The notes: generated from the sequence alone by a model not told the origin. 64,000 nucleotides of DNA from an uncultured Spirochaetaceae bacterium (GCA_900315435.1 OMYY01000001.1:1-64000); one strand, 5' to 3'. Positions 25,881 to 36,115 are shown, numbered from the stretch's first letter. Numbers and translations are program-made.

Positions 25881-27131
25881 CTATTGGTTTTTCGCATCAA
25901 GCCGCTCTTTGGCGATTGCCAGCATCAGCTTGATCCGGTTCTCCTGGTTCACATGGCTGGCCGACGGGTCGTAGTCGATCGGGACGATATTGGCGTCGGG
26001 CACCTTTTCGCGCACCGCATGGACCATGCCCTTGGCGACGATATGGTTGGGTAGGCATCCGAACGGCTGGGTGCAGATGATGTTGGAATACCCAAGGTGG
26101 ACCAGCTCCATCATCTCTGCCGTGAGCAGCCATCCTTCGCCCATCTTGACTCCGTAATCCAAGAGATCCCTGTCGTATTCCTTTTCCTTGAGATACGGTG
26201 CAGGCGCGATGTAGCAGTCGTGTCTCTTGATGGCGTCGATCATCTTCTTCTCTCCTTTGTAGAAGAATTTCAGGACACGTTGGGTGATGACGCTCTGCAG
26301 GAAGAGGTGTCCGTAGTATTTGCGGTCGAGCCTGGCGTTGTCAAAACCGTAGTAGAAGAAGTTCATGACGTTGGGAATCATCACCTCGCAGCCGTTTTCC
26401 TCGAGGAATTTCTGCAGTTGGTTGTTGCCCAGGTCGGAATACTTCATGTAGATCTCGCCGACAATGCCGACTTTGATCTTCGGCACCCGTTTGACCGGGA
26501 TGGCGGCGAATTCGTCGACGATTTGTCTGAAGTTCTCGTCCATGTGCCTGCCAAAGTAGCCGTGGTTGGACTTGAACTTCGCACCCATGATCTTGACCCA
26601 GCGCTGGATCAAGGCGTCCGTGTCTCCCTTGTGGGTCTCGTAGGGACGGGTCTGGTTGGCGACGGTCATGATCAGGTCGCCATAGACCGCCGCGGCATAG
26701 GCCTGCGCGACCATCAGCGGGGTCAGCTTGAAGCCCGGGTTCTCATCCATTCCCTTGAAATTCAGGCTGATGACGGGGACGTAGTCAAAGCCACAGGCTG
26801 CCAGCGCCTTCTTCAGAAGGAACAAGTAGTTCGAGGCACGGCAGCCACCTCCGGTCTGGGTGATCAGCAGGGCGACCTTGCGGGTGTCCCACCTGCCACT
26901 CTTCAAGGCATCGATGAACTGGCCGATGACCAACTGGGCCGGATAGCAGATATCGTTGTTCACGTAGCGCAGCCCCTCGCGGATCACGTTCGGTCCCCTG
27001 TTGTCGAGCACCTCGGTATGGTAGCCATGGTTGGCGAAAATCTCCCGCTCGAGCGCAAAGTGGATCGGGAGCATGTCTGGGGCGAGGAGCGTGTAGTCCT
27101 TGCGCATCTCCTTGGTAAACGGCTGGCTCAT
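25881..27131 (-). CDS. Acyl-CoA dehydratase activase-related protein, C-terminal half
   Basis: 416 residues. It resembles the last third of the large 2-hydroxyacyl-CoA dehydratase activase-related proteins (DUF2229 region onward), with NNDICYPAQLVIGQFIDAL, LITQTGGGCRASNY and IICTQPFGCLPNH blocks. The last two carry cysteines that could hold an iron-sulfur cluster. In other anaerobes this segment is part of one long chain; here it is a separate gene overlapping the upstream one by ATGA. The ATG at 27131 is chosen for that overlap; longer frames upstream read through the neighbour. The substrate is unknown and no dehydratase subunits are nearby. Confidence 0.85.
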   Translation of the reverse strand: MSQPFTKEMRKDYTLLAPDMLPIHFALEREIFANHGYHTEVLDNRGPNVIREGLRYVNNDICYPAQLVIGQFIDALKSGRWDTRKVALLITQTGGGCRASNYLFLLKKALAACGFDYVPVISLNFKGMDENPGFKLTPLMVAQAYAAAVYGDLIMTVANQTRPYETHKGDTDALIQRWVKIMGAKFKSNHGYFGRHMDENFRQIVDEFAAIPVKRVPKIKVGIVGEIYMKYSDLGNNQLQKFLEENGCEVMIPNVMNFFYYGFDNARLDRKYYGHLFLQSVITQRVLKFFYKGEKKMIDAIKRHDCYIAPAPYLKEKEYDRDLLDYGVKMGEGWLLTAEMMELVHLGYSNIICTQPFGCLPNHIVAKGMVHAVREKVPDANIVPIDYDPSASHVNQENRIKLMLAIAKERLDAKNQ

Positions 27132-30055
27132 TGGTTGTTCTTCTCCTCGATGGCCGAGAGCAGGCTGCGGAGCCTGATACGGACCGCTCCCAGATTGGTG
27201 ATCTCGTCGATCTTGATCTGGGTGTAGATCTTGTCCTTCTGCTTCAGGATGGCACGTACCTCGTCGGTGGTCACTGCGTCCAGACCGCACCCGAAGCTGA
27301 CCAGCTGGACCACCTGCATGTCGTTCTTGTCCAGCGTGTATCTGGCGGCGTCGTACATGCGGGCGTGGAAGGTCCACTGGTTGAGTACCCCGCGTTTCTC
27401 GTAGCCCATCAGCGGAGCGAGGGAATCCTCGCTGACCACGGCGCATCCAAGCTGCAGCATCAGCCTGTCGATGCCATGGTTGATTTCCGGGTCGTTATGG
27501 TAGGGGCGTCCTACCACCACAAGGATCGGCATGTGTCTCTGGCGCGCCAAGGTGATGATTTTGGCCGCCTGGCTTCGCACCGCCTTCTGGTAATCCCGGT
27601 AGGCCTGATAGGCTTTGCCCGATGCCTCCCGGATTTCCTTCATGGTGAACGTTCCCAAATCCTTCAGGATGGCGCTCATCCGTTTGGGAAAGTAGGCCTC
27701 GTCGCCTAGGGAGACAAAGGGATCCAGGAACCGCACGTGTCCCTCGCTCAGCTCGGGAATATTGTGTTGGATCACCTGCGGGTAGTAGGCGACGATCGGA
27801 CAGTTGAAATGGTTGTCCCCCTTGCGCTCGTCGACATTGTAGGAGGAACAGGGATAGAAAATCGTCTTGATTCCCGCCTGTATCATCTCCTCGATGTGCC
27901 CATGGACCAGTTTGGCAGGGTAGCAGATCGTATCGCTGGGAATCGTCGCCTGACCATCAAGATAGGTCTGCCGGCTGGACTGCCTGCTGACCAGCACCTT
28001 GTAGCCGAGGGACGTGAAGAAGGTATGCCAGAAGGGAAGGAACTCCCAGTTGCCCAACACCATCGGTATGCCGATTTCTCCCCGCTTTCCCTCCTGCGGC
28101 TGGAAATGCTCCATGTAGGTTTCCTTGAAGGCCATGATGTCGAGCACCGTCGGGTCCTCGATGAAGGCGGCAGGGTTGGTCATGCGCTCGCACTTGTTCC
28201 CGCTGACCATCCGTCTGCCTCCATCAAAGGTGTTGACGGTCAGCTGGCAATGGTTGGTGCACCCCTTGCACTGCATGGTCCTCGTCGTATGGACGAAGCT
28301 TTGCAACTGCTCCAGATCCAGCATCGTCCGTTCCTTCGGAGCTTTCTGGTGCTGCCGCATCGCATAGAGTGCGCAGCCATAGGCGCCCATCAGTCCCGCC
28401 TGGTCGACCCGGACCACTTCGGTCTGCAGCTCCTGCTCGAAAGCGCGGAGCACCGCATCGTTCAGGAAGGTCCCGCCTTGGACGACGATATGGCGGCCGA
28501 GGGTGGTGGCGTCAGTGGAACGGATCACCTTGTACAGCGCGTTCTTGACGACGCTGATGGCAAGGCCGGCAAAAATGTCGGAAACCTGGGCACCATCCTT
28601 CTGGGCCTGCTTGACCTGACTGTTCATGAAGACCGTGCACCGGCTTCCCAAATCGACCGGACGGGTCGACTGCAGGGCGAGCCGGGCGGCTTCTCCGGCA
28701 CTATAACCGAGCGCATTGCTGAAGGTCTGCAGGAAAGAGCCGCAACCGGAGGAGCATGCCTCGTTCAGGAAGATATCGTCCACCGCGCCATCGCGGATCT
28801 TGAAGCATTTGATATCCTGTCCGCCGATGTCGATGATGAAATCGACGTCAGGCATGAACGTGCGCGCCGCGATGAAATGGGCGATTGTCTCGACGATGGA
28901 GTATTCCAGGTTGAAGCCGTTCTTGACCAACGCCTCTCCGTAACCGGTGCTGCAGCCCTTTTGCAGATGGACCTTGGGGTACTTGCTCTGCACGTCGATC
29001 AGGAACTGGCGGACTGCCTCGACGGGGTTTCCGTTGTTGTTCTCGTAGCGGCTGTAGAGCAGGTTTCCCTCGGGGTCTACCAGGCAGCTCTTGATGGTGG
29101 TCGAACCGGAGTCGATGCCGACAAAGGCATCCCCCTCGTAGGTCTCGATATCCCGTTTGGGCAACTTTGCCTTGGCATGCCGTTCCTGGAACGCCCTCAG
29201 TTCGGATCCGTCCTTGAACAGCGGTTCCAAGGAGGAATAGGTCCCCTTGTTGGTATAGTTGGACAGTTCGTTCCGCAAGCTTTGATAATCGGTCTCTCCC
29301 GCTCCCGGAGCGAGGGCGGTGCCCAGAGCGACGTAGTACAGGGAGTTCTCCGGACAGAGTCCATGGGTGTGGAGCGCCCTGTCGAAACAAGCCCTCAGTT
29401 GGCTGAGGAAGGTAAGGGGGCCGCCGAGGTAGACGACGTTACCCTTGATCGGACGTCCCTGGGCGAGGCCGCCGATAGTCTGGTTGACCACCGCCTGAAA
29501 AATCGAGACGATGATGTCGCTTTTCTTCGCCCCTTGGTTGACCAGGGGCTGGACGTCGGTCTTGGCGAAGACGCCGCAGCGGCTGGCGATCGTGTAGCTT
29601 TGGGTCGCTTCCTTGGCCAGGTCGTCAAGCTGGTCGCTGCTCAGGCCAAGCAGGCTCGCCATCTGGTCGATGAAGCTGCCAGTCCCGCCGGCGCAGGTGC
29701 CGTTCATGCGGACCTCCAGGTTTCCGTCAAGAAACAGGATTTTCGCGTCCTCGCCACCAAGCTCGATGACGACGTTGCTGCCGGGCAGGTATTTCAGGAC
29801 GGCGGTACGGGTGGCGTAGACCTCCTGCACGAAGGGCAGGTGCAGGTTCTGGGCCATGCCCATGCCTGCCGATCCGGAAATGGAAATAGCGCATTTCCGG
29901 TCCTGCAGCAGCGGCCGCATCTTCTCGAGCAGGCTCAATGCCGTCTCGGGGATTTGGGAGTAATGTCTCTGGTAATGGGAAAAAAGCAAATTGCCCTGCT
30001 CGTCGAGCAGGACGCACTTCATCGTCGTGGATCCCACATCAAGTCCGAGTCTCAC
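27128..30055 (-). CDS. Acyl-CoA dehydratase activase-like protein with two ATPase domains
   Basis: 975 residues with two ASKHA-type ATPase domains of the BadF/BadG/BcrA/HgdC family. The first has GLDVGSTTMK at 4-13 and ELGGEDAK near 98-105, with C121 and C160 as cluster ligands. The second has GIDSGSTTIK near 317 and DIGGQDIK, with matching Cys in EACSSGCGSF and GSRCTVF. A Cys-rich segment (CKGCTNHC) and the start of the DUF2229 region follow. Family members use ATP to inject an electron into dehydratases or related enzymes. The start is GTG and the stop of thiI overlaps it as GTGA. The specific partner is unknown. Confidence 0.9.
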   Translation of the reverse strand: MRLGLDVGSTTMKCVLLDEQGNLLFSHYQRHYSQIPETALSLLEKMRPLLQDRKCAISISGSAGMGMAQNLHLPFVQEVYATRTAVLKYLPGSNVVIELGGEDAKILFLDGNLEVRMNGTCAGGTGSFIDQMASLLGLSSDQLDDLAKEATQSYTIASRCGVFAKTDVQPLVNQGAKKSDIIVSIFQAVVNQTIGGLAQGRPIKGNVVYLGGPLTFLSQLRACFDRALHTHGLCPENSLYYVALGTALAPGAGETDYQSLRNELSNYTNKGTYSSLEPLFKDGSELRAFQERHAKAKLPKRDIETYEGDAFVGIDSGSTTIKSCLVDPEGNLLYSRYENNNGNPVEAVRQFLIDVQSKYPKVHLQKGCSTGYGEALVKNGFNLEYSIVETIAHFIAARTFMPDVDFIIDIGGQDIKCFKIRDGAVDDIFLNEACSSGCGSFLQTFSNALGYSAGEAARLALQSTRPVDLGSRCTVFMNSQVKQAQKDGAQVSDIFAGLAISVVKNALYKVIRSTDATTLGRHIVVQGGTFLNDAVLRAFEQELQTEVVRVDQAGLMGAYGCALYAMRQHQKAPKERTMLDLEQLQSFVHTTRTMQCKGCTNHCQLTVNTFDGGRRMVSGNKCERMTNPAAFIEDPTVLDIMAFKETYMEHFQPQEGKRGEIGIPMVLGNWEFLPFWHTFFTSLGYKVLVSRQSSRQTYLDGQATIPSDTICYPAKLVHGHIEEMIQAGIKTIFYPCSSYNVDERKGDNHFNCPIVAYYPQVIQHNIPELSEGHVRFLDPFVSLGDEAYFPKRMSAILKDLGTFTMKEIREASGKAYQAYRDYQKAVRSQAAKIITLARQRHMPILVVVGRPYHNDPEINHGIDRLMLQLGCAVVSEDSLAPLMGYEKRGVLNQWTFHARMYDAARYTLDKNDMQVVQLVSFGCGLDAVTTDEVRAILKQKDKIYTQIKIDEITNLGAVRIRLRSLLSAIEEKNNQ

Positions 30056-31257
30056 GCTTCTGCATCCTTCAGTTCCGTACCGTGTACGTTGAAATCGATG
30101 GCGACGGTCTCCTGGACCGCCTTCTGGAGCAACTCGTCCATCTGCAGGTCAAGGAAATGCCTGCTCGCCGTTTGCTTGTCCGGGTGCACCAACGGGTGCT
30201 TCGGGCTGAAGACCACGCAACAGTCCTCGTAGGGGAGGATCGAGGTCTCGTAGGTACCGATCTTCTTGGCCAGATCCATGATTTCCCCCTTGGACATGCC
30301 TACCAAGGGCCGGAGGACCAGCCGGTCGCTCATGCTGTCGGAGAAGGACATGGAGTCCAGCGTCTGGCTGGCCACCTGGCTGAGGGCCTCGCCGGTGACG
30401 ATGGCGGTGGCATCTTCTTTCTCGGCGAGCATGTTGCCCACCTTCATCATCGCCGCCCGGAACATCAGCGTGGTCTCGTCCTCGGGCGCATGGTCCCTGA
30501 TCCAGAGTTGCTGTTCGGTGAATGGGACGACATGGAGCCGCATGCCCTGGTTGTAGGGGGCGAGGATGCTGGCGAGTTTCTTCACCTTGTCCAGCGCTTC
30601 CTGGCTGGTATAGGGGTAGGCATGGAAATAGACCGCTTCCATCTTCAGGCCGCGGCCCGCCATCTTGTAGCAGGCGACAGGGCTGTCGATGCCGCCGGAA
30701 AGCAACAGCATCGCCTTGCCGGCGGTGGTGCAGGGCAGTCCGTCCGGACCCGATTGCGGAGAGGCATACACATAGGCTCTGTCGCGAATCTCGCAGAACA
30801 GACGGAACTGCGGGTGGTGGACATCCACGCGCATGCCCGGATAGGTGGACAGCACGATGCCGCCGAGCTTGCTCTCGATGTCATAGCTGAGCATCGGAAA
30901 GAGCTTGTCGCTCCGTCTTGCCTCGACCTTGAAGGTTCCCGTCCCGGCGTCGAACGGAGGCTGGGCGATGACCTTCCGGGCCGTCTCGACAATCGCATCC
31001 CAGTCTTTCTCGCAGGAAAGGCATTTGGAGTAGCCGACCACGCCGAAAGTGGTGCGGAAAGCCATATCCATGATTTCTTCGGGGCACTCGTTGGTGATGT
31101 CGAAATACAGGCGTCCCTTCTGCTTGTGCTCCTCGCTGTGGTAGGGTTTCAGCTTGCTCTTGATATTCTGCTTGAGCCGCTTCTCGAAGAAGCCGCGGTT
31201 CAGTCCTTTCAGGGAAATCTCGCCCATACGGACGAGTATCGACGTATAGTTGTCCAT
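30052..31257 (-). CDS. thiI: tRNA 4-thiouridine synthetase ThiI
   Basis: About 401 residues. A ferredoxin-like and THUMP region (about 1-165) is followed by a PP-loop ATPase with the LLLSGGIDSPVA motif near 187-198. It adenylates U8 of tRNA and inserts sulfur supplied by a cysteine desulfurase. It lacks the extra rhodanese domain of enteric ThiI, as in most bacteria. Two adjacent ATGs (31260, 31257) follow GGAGG; the second has the better spacing. It lies directly after iscS, its expected sulfur donor. Confidence 0.93.
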   Translation of the reverse strand: MDNYTSILVRMGEISLKGLNRGFFEKRLKQNIKSKLKPYHSEEHKQKGRLYFDITNECPEEIMDMAFRTTFGVVGYSKCLSCEKDWDAIVETARKVIAQPPFDAGTGTFKVEARRSDKLFPMLSYDIESKLGGIVLSTYPGMRVDVHHPQFRLFCEIRDRAYVYASPQSGPDGLPCTTAGKAMLLLSGGIDSPVACYKMAGRGLKMEAVYFHAYPYTSQEALDKVKKLASILAPYNQGMRLHVVPFTEQQLWIRDHAPEDETTLMFRAAMMKVGNMLAEKEDATAIVTGEALSQVASQTLDSMSFSDSMSDRLVLRPLVGMSKGEIMDLAKKIGTYETSILPYEDCCVVFSPKHPLVHPDKQTASRHFLDLQMDELLQKAVQETVAIDFNVHGTELKDAEA

Positions 31258-32390
31258 CATGCACCTCCCAGGATGGAGAGAAGCGTGTCGCAGAGACCTT
31301 CCACCTCTTCCGTGGTATTGTCGGTTCCGAACGAGATCCGGATCGCCCCTTTGGCAATGGACGGCTCCTGCCGCATCGCCATCAGGATCGAGCCCTGGTG
31401 GCCCTTGGCGTTGTTGGAGCAGGCGGATCCCGAGGAAACGCAGTAGTCCTTGTCATAGAGCATCCGGGTCAGCACCTCGCTTGGAAGCTTGTCGTTGCTG
31501 ATTGTGAGGATGGCCGGCGAGGAGTGTTCCTCGGGGGTCACGAAATGGATGTGCGGGCAGGTGGAGAGGCGCTGCCTGACAATCGCGTTCAATGCCCGAT
31601 AGGTGGCGGCGTGGGTTTCCAGGTGCTCCACCGCGTCGGCGATGGCGACCGTCATCGCCTCGATGCCTGGCAGGTTTTCCGTCCCCGGCCTGAGCGCCTT
31701 CTCCTGTTCGCCGCCACGGCTCAGGGCGGTGATGCCGGCATCCTTGTTGTACAGGAGCCCGACCCCCTTGGGTCCGTGGAGCTTGTGGGCGCTGAAAGCG
31801 GCGCTGTCGACACCTAACGCATGCAAGTCCATGGGAATTTTTCCCAGCGCTTGGGTGGCGTCGGTATGGACATGGATCTTGCGTCCGATGGCATGTTCCT
31901 GCTTCCTGACCACCTGGACGATCTCCTCTACCGGCTGGATGGTGCCGACCACGTTGTTGACCAGCATGCAACAGACCAGCCTTGTCCGCTCGGTCAGCAC
32001 GCTGGCGATTTCCTTCGGGTCCAGGAAGCCACCAGGAGCGTCAACGGTGACGATATTCCATCCCAATCGTTTCAAAAGCCTGGCGTAGCCTGTGACAGCG
32101 CTGTGCTCGATGGCGGGGATGACGATGTCCCCGGGCTGCTGGGCCCAGAGATAGTTCTCCAGGATGATGCCGTCGCTTTCCGTGGCGCAACTGGTGAAGG
32201 TGAGCGTGGATGGTTCCACGCGTAGCAGCCGGGCGATTTCCGAGCGGTCTTCCTCCAGCCTCTTCCTTGCTTTCAGCCCTTCCTTGTGGAGGGACGAGGG
32301 ATTCCCCCACCAAGCGGTGGAGGCGCGGTTATAGGCGTCGAGTGCGGCGTCACTTATCCTAGTTGTTGCTGCGTTATCGAAATAGGCCAT
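31257..32390 (-). CDS. Cysteine desulfurase (NifS/IscS family)
   Basis: 377 residues, a PLP enzyme. It opens with MAYFDNAATTRIS. The PLP lysine is in the AFSAHKLHGPKGVG block and the active-site Cys in SSGSACSNNAKG. It supplies persulfide sulfur, here most likely for ThiI, which it overlaps. The ATG at 32390 is chosen because the family starts there and AGG precedes it; a longer frame reaches back to 32441 without support. No IscU or SufU gene is adjacent. Confidence 0.93.
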   Translation of the reverse strand: MAYFDNAATTRISDAALDAYNRASTAWWGNPSSLHKEGLKARKRLEEDRSEIARLLRVEPSTLTFTSCATESDGIILENYLWAQQPGDIVIPAIEHSAVTGYARLLKRLGWNIVTVDAPGGFLDPKEIASVLTERTRLVCCMLVNNVVGTIQPVEEIVQVVRKQEHAIGRKIHVHTDATQALGKIPMDLHALGVDSAAFSAHKLHGPKGVGLLYNKDAGITALSRGGEQEKALRPGTENLPGIEAMTVAIADAVEHLETHAATYRALNAIVRQRLSTCPHIHFVTPEEHSSPAILTISNDKLPSEVLTRMLYDKDYCVSSGSACSNNAKGHQGSILMAMRQEPSIAKGAIRISFGTDNTTEEVEGLCDTLLSILGGA

Positions 32391-32491
32391 AGATACCTGC
32401 TCTGAATATGTACCCAATAACGGCAAAATAAGCAAGGACAAGGAGCCTTCGCTTGTAACAGATGGCGTAAACTGGTAAAAAATATGAAGCT

Positions 32492-33553
32492 ATGGACGAA
32501 CTTTGGAAAACGACGCTGGCCGGAGGAAAAACGACCACCGTCCTGATTGCGCGGGGTTTACCGGATCTATCCCATCACCTAGGGGAATATGGGCGTAACG
32601 TGATGTGGGTGTTCGACACCCATACCGCCAAGTTCTTCAAGCAGCTTCCCCCGAACAACATCGTGCTGGAAAGCGGCGAGACGAACAAAAACATCAACAG
32701 CCTGCTGCGGATCATGGGCAGCGCCGCCGACTATGGGATGGCCCGTGACAGCCGTTTTATCGGCTTCGGCGGGGGAGTGGTCTGCGACATGGCGGCCCTG
32801 GCCGCATCGCTGTACATGCGTGGTTGCCGCCTGACCTTGGTGCCTACCACGCTGCTGTGCATGTGCGACGCCACCCTCGGGGGCAAGACCGCCATCGACT
32901 TCCAAGGCAACAAGAACCTGATCGGCAGCTTCTATCCTGCCGACGAGGTGCTGGTCTGCACCGACACGCTCCGTACCTTGCCCGACAAAGAATACCACAA
33001 TGGAATGGGGGAGATCCTGAAGCATGCCCTGCTCAGCCCTGATACCGAGCTGTACAAGTTCCTGTTGGCGCACCGCTCCGAGATTCTGAAGCGTGACCAG
33101 CAGATCGTGGAGAAGATGCTGGAACTTTCGCTGGCCGTCAAGCGCTTCTATCTGGAGCAGGACCCGACCGAGACCAAGGGAATCCGGCAGATGCTGAACC
33201 TGGGACATACGTTCGGCCACGCGCTGGAGTCGATCAGCCACTTCGGAACCTTCAGCCACGGAGAGTGCGTCGCCTGGGGGACCTGCAAGGCGCTGGAAGC
33301 CGGCATGGAGGCGGGCGTCTGCGACAAAGGCTTTGGCGAAAGCGGCATCAAGCTCTTCAAGCTCTTCGGCTACGACACCGATTACCGCATCGGACGAGGC
33401 GAGTGGCTGGAGTACCGCGAGCATATCGCCCATGACAAGAAGAAGGTGGACGGCAAGATCCGTTTCGTCATCCCCGAGAAGCAAGGATCCTGCCTGCTGA
33501 TGCCATTGGCGGAAACGATGATCCAGCATTTGGTCATCCAGCAGTATTCTTGA
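32492..33553 (+). CDS. aroB: 3-dehydroquinate synthase (AroB family)
   Basis: 353 residues. An NAD-dependent cyclase of the shikimate pathway. Family blocks are seen in order: GGGVVCDMAALAASLYMRG, VPTTLLCMCDATLGGKTAID, NLIGSFYPADEVL, GMGEILKHALL and NLGHTFGHALE with its zinc-binding His. It stands alone between divergent and convergent neighbours. It has no clear Shine-Dalgarno sequence. A promoter-like pair (TTGTAA at 32453-32458, TAAAAA at 32476-32481) would give a leader of about 4 bases. Confidence 0.92.
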   Translation: MDELWKTTLAGGKTTTVLIARGLPDLSHHLGEYGRNVMWVFDTHTAKFFKQLPPNNIVLESGETNKNINSLLRIMGSAADYGMARDSRFIGFGGGVVCDMAALAASLYMRGCRLTLVPTTLLCMCDATLGGKTAIDFQGNKNLIGSFYPADEVLVCTDTLRTLPDKEYHNGMGEILKHALLSPDTELYKFLLAHRSEILKRDQQIVEKMLELSLAVKRFYLEQDPTETKGIRQMLNLGHTFGHALESISHFGTFSHGECVAWGTCKALEAGMEAGVCDKGFGESGIKLFKLFGYDTDYRIGRGEWLEYREHIAHDKKKVDGKIRFVIPEKQGSCLLMPLAETMIQHLVIQQYS

Positions 33554-33601
33554 TTCCTAAGGGACAGCCAATCTCCCGAGGCCTGCGCCCTGGGGCGCGG
33601 C

Positions 33602-36115
33602 TCAGTCAGCCAGTTTCAGCAGACGTTGCCGCGCCTTCTTGGCGATACGGATGGTGGTGTCGTCTCCTTTTTCCGTCAGCCTGTCAATCAGGTCGCCCAA
33701 GGAGAAGAGAGAGGTGTCCAGAGCCTCGCCGAAATCCCTGCTTTGGGTGAAGCGGAATGAATCCCCGCTGCCTTCGAGCTGGATGAAGCAGAGCACCCTG
33801 CGGTCCTTGTGGCTCTTGACGAACTGAAGCAGACAGCCGAGTTTGTTCGCCAGTTCTTCGGCCTGGTCGATGGTGAAGGCGCCCTTCGGCACATTGTCGT
33901 AGATGATCGGGTGGAGCGGGATCTTTCCGTCCAGGTCGAGCAGGGTATAGAACTTGCTCGGGTACTCGACATAATAGGCTCCGACCTGCAGGGTCGCAGG
34001 GAAGTTCTTTGCCCGCTTGGTTGCCTTCTTGTGCTGTTGGGCCAGATAGGAAAGCTCCCCGGCGGGGATGACCACCAGCTGCATGCTCTTCTTGCCGCTG
34101 GTATGGACCGTCTCGAACTTGTGGCGGTAGATGGTCATGACGTCGTTGCCCTTGCGGTAGTCTCCTTCAACCGGCATGTGGGCTTTCCTGGTGCCATCCT
34201 GGTAATAGGCGTCGTCGTCCTTCCTGCCGCGGACCATGTCGGTCAACCGCTTGGCAAGCCCGGGCTGGATTTCGTCCAGCCACGACTCTTCCAAAGGACT
34301 GACCGAGCGGGCATACATGCGGCTGGTCTCGACGATTTCGCCGGCGATGATGAATTTCGGAAGGATGCGGAAGTAGGCGGAACCCGGATGGATGAAGATC
34401 TGGCCTGCGGTCAGCGACTGGTAGACGTTCCGCTCGCTCTTGATGCAGATGTACTGGGACAGTCCGCTGGCGATGCAGATCAGGTATTCTTTCGGAGTGC
34501 CCGAATGGGAAAGCGGAAAGCCGATTTCCCCGCAGATGTCTCCCAGCTGCTCGGTTACGTGGACGATTTCCTGCATGCATTGGTAGTCCAGGTAATACTG
34601 GTGGCAGAACGCCTGTTTCTTTTCCAGGGTATCCCCGGCCTTCAGATACCGTTCATAGACATGCAGGAAGGTGACGAAATCCCCGTATCGTGCGTCGCTG
34701 AACGATCTCTGGGCGGCGCGGGCCTGTTCTTCCTCGTCCGCTGGGAACAGGAAGGGCGTCTTGCTGGAAAGGAAGGCGACGGCGACCAGGACTTGCTCGA
34801 GGACGTCGGGGTAGCGGAGCAGGCTCTCGACAATCACCCGTGAATGGCGGGGGAGCAACGGGAACTTGCACATCAGCTCTCCGACCCTGGTCAAATGACG
34901 GGTCTCGTCGATGGCGCCAATGAAGCGGAGCGTCGCCTCGGCACTCTGGATCGCGCTGTTTTTCGGACGGGTAATGAAGGGAAAGTGCTCGTAGTCGTAG
35001 ATTCCCAGGTCGCTCATCCGCAGCACTACCTCGCTCAGGTCGGTGCGGAGGATTTCCTCGGTGGTGAAGGAGAATCGGCTCTCGAAGTCCTTTTCCCCGT
35101 ACAGGCGGTAGCAGACACCAGCCCTGGTGCGGCCTGCCCGGCCCTTGCGTTGTTCGGCGCTGCTCTTGGAAACCGGAAGGGGTTCCAGCGCGCTGGTGAA
35201 GTTCTTCTGGTTGTAGAAATTGATCTTGGCGATGCCGGAATCGATGACGGTGGTGATGCCGTCGATGGTGATCGATGTCTCGGCGATGTTGGTCGCGACG
35301 ACCACCTTGGTCTTGCCGGGAGGAGTGGGGGTGAAGACCGCCTCCTGCTGCTCCTTGCTGAGCCGGGCATAGAGCGGGTAGATGACCAGCTCCTCGTTCG
35401 GGTCATGTGCGAGCAGGTTGGAGACGGTACGGGTGATGTCGAACTCGCCGGGCTGGAAAATCAGGATATCCCCCTTGCCCTTGCGGCTCTTGACGATCTT
35501 CCAGATGGTCTCGTTCATCTTCTCCGTGTCGAAGGGGTTGACCGGCTGGTAGAAGATCTTGACCGGGTAGACTTGGCTCTGGATGCTGACCACCGGACAG
35601 TCGTCGAAGAAATGGGAGAAAGCCTTGGTGTTGATGGTGGCGGAACTGATGATCACCTTGAAGTCCTCGCGCTGGGAGAGCACCCCTTTCAGCAGGCCGA
35701 GGATGAAGTCGATGTTCAGGGACCGTTCATGCGCCTCGTCGACGACGATCACGCTGTAGGACTTCAGCAGCGGATCGGCCTTCAGCTCCTGCAAAAGGAT
35801 GCCGTCGGTCATGATCTTGACGCGGGTGGAGGGAGTCGTCGTGTCGGAAAAACGCATCTTGTAGCCGACGTAGGAACCCTCTTGGTCGCCTAGTTGCCGT
35901 TTGATGAAGTCGCAGACGCTCAACGTCGCTATGCGCCTGGGCTGCGTGATGCCGATCGACAGGGCGTCGGCGTACCCGGCCTCCTTGAGGATCAGGGGAA
36001 GCTGGGTGGTCTTGCCGCTGCCGGTCGGGCTTTCGACGACAATCACCTGATGGCCCGCAAGGCCGTCAAGGATTTCCTTTCGATGCTGCCATACGGGAAG
36101 GCTCTTGAAATCCAT
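33602..36115 (-). CDS. hrpA: DEAH-box RNA helicase HrpA-like
   Basis: 837 residues, shorter than the roughly 1300 of enteric HrpA. Motif I TGSGKT is at 31-36, TQPRRIA at 58-64, motif II DEAH at 126-129, SAT (motif III) shortly after, and motif VI is in the QRKGRAGRTRAG block near 330. An HA2/OB-fold helicase-associated region follows. It probably remodels structured RNA or ribosome-bound mRNA. Its ATG overlaps the hisS stop by one base (TAATG). Confidence 0.9.
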   Translation of the reverse strand: MDFKSLPVWQHRKEILDGLAGHQVIVVESPTGSGKTTQLPLILKEAGYADALSIGITQPRRIATLSVCDFIKRQLGDQEGSYVGYKMRFSDTTTPSTRVKIMTDGILLQELKADPLLKSYSVIVVDEAHERSLNIDFILGLLKGVLSQREDFKVIISSATINTKAFSHFFDDCPVVSIQSQVYPVKIFYQPVNPFDTEKMNETIWKIVKSRKGKGDILIFQPGEFDITRTVSNLLAHDPNEELVIYPLYARLSKEQQEAVFTPTPPGKTKVVVATNIAETSITIDGITTVIDSGIAKINFYNQKNFTSALEPLPVSKSSAEQRKGRAGRTRAGVCYRLYGEKDFESRFSFTTEEILRTDLSEVVLRMSDLGIYDYEHFPFITRPKNSAIQSAEATLRFIGAIDETRHLTRVGELMCKFPLLPRHSRVIVESLLRYPDVLEQVLVAVAFLSSKTPFLFPADEEEQARAAQRSFSDARYGDFVTFLHVYERYLKAGDTLEKKQAFCHQYYLDYQCMQEIVHVTEQLGDICGEIGFPLSHSGTPKEYLICIASGLSQYICIKSERNVYQSLTAGQIFIHPGSAYFRILPKFIIAGEIVETSRMYARSVSPLEESWLDEIQPGLAKRLTDMVRGRKDDDAYYQDGTRKAHMPVEGDYRKGNDVMTIYRHKFETVHTSGKKSMQLVVIPAGELSYLAQQHKKATKRAKNFPATLQVGAYYVEYPSKFYTLLDLDGKIPLHPIIYDNVPKGAFTIDQAEELANKLGCLLQFVKSHKDRRVLCFIQLEGSGDSFRFTQSRDFGEALDTSLFSLGDLIDRLTEKGDDTTIRIAKKARQRLLKLAD

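Noticed and set aside
27737-30232. 831-residue plus-strand frame
   Set aside because: Antisense shadow of the activase gene; no motifs.
33560-33600. GC-rich hairpin between aroB and hrpA as terminator
   Set aside because: GCGCCC/GGGCGC with a two-base loop and no T-run; not a convincing terminator.
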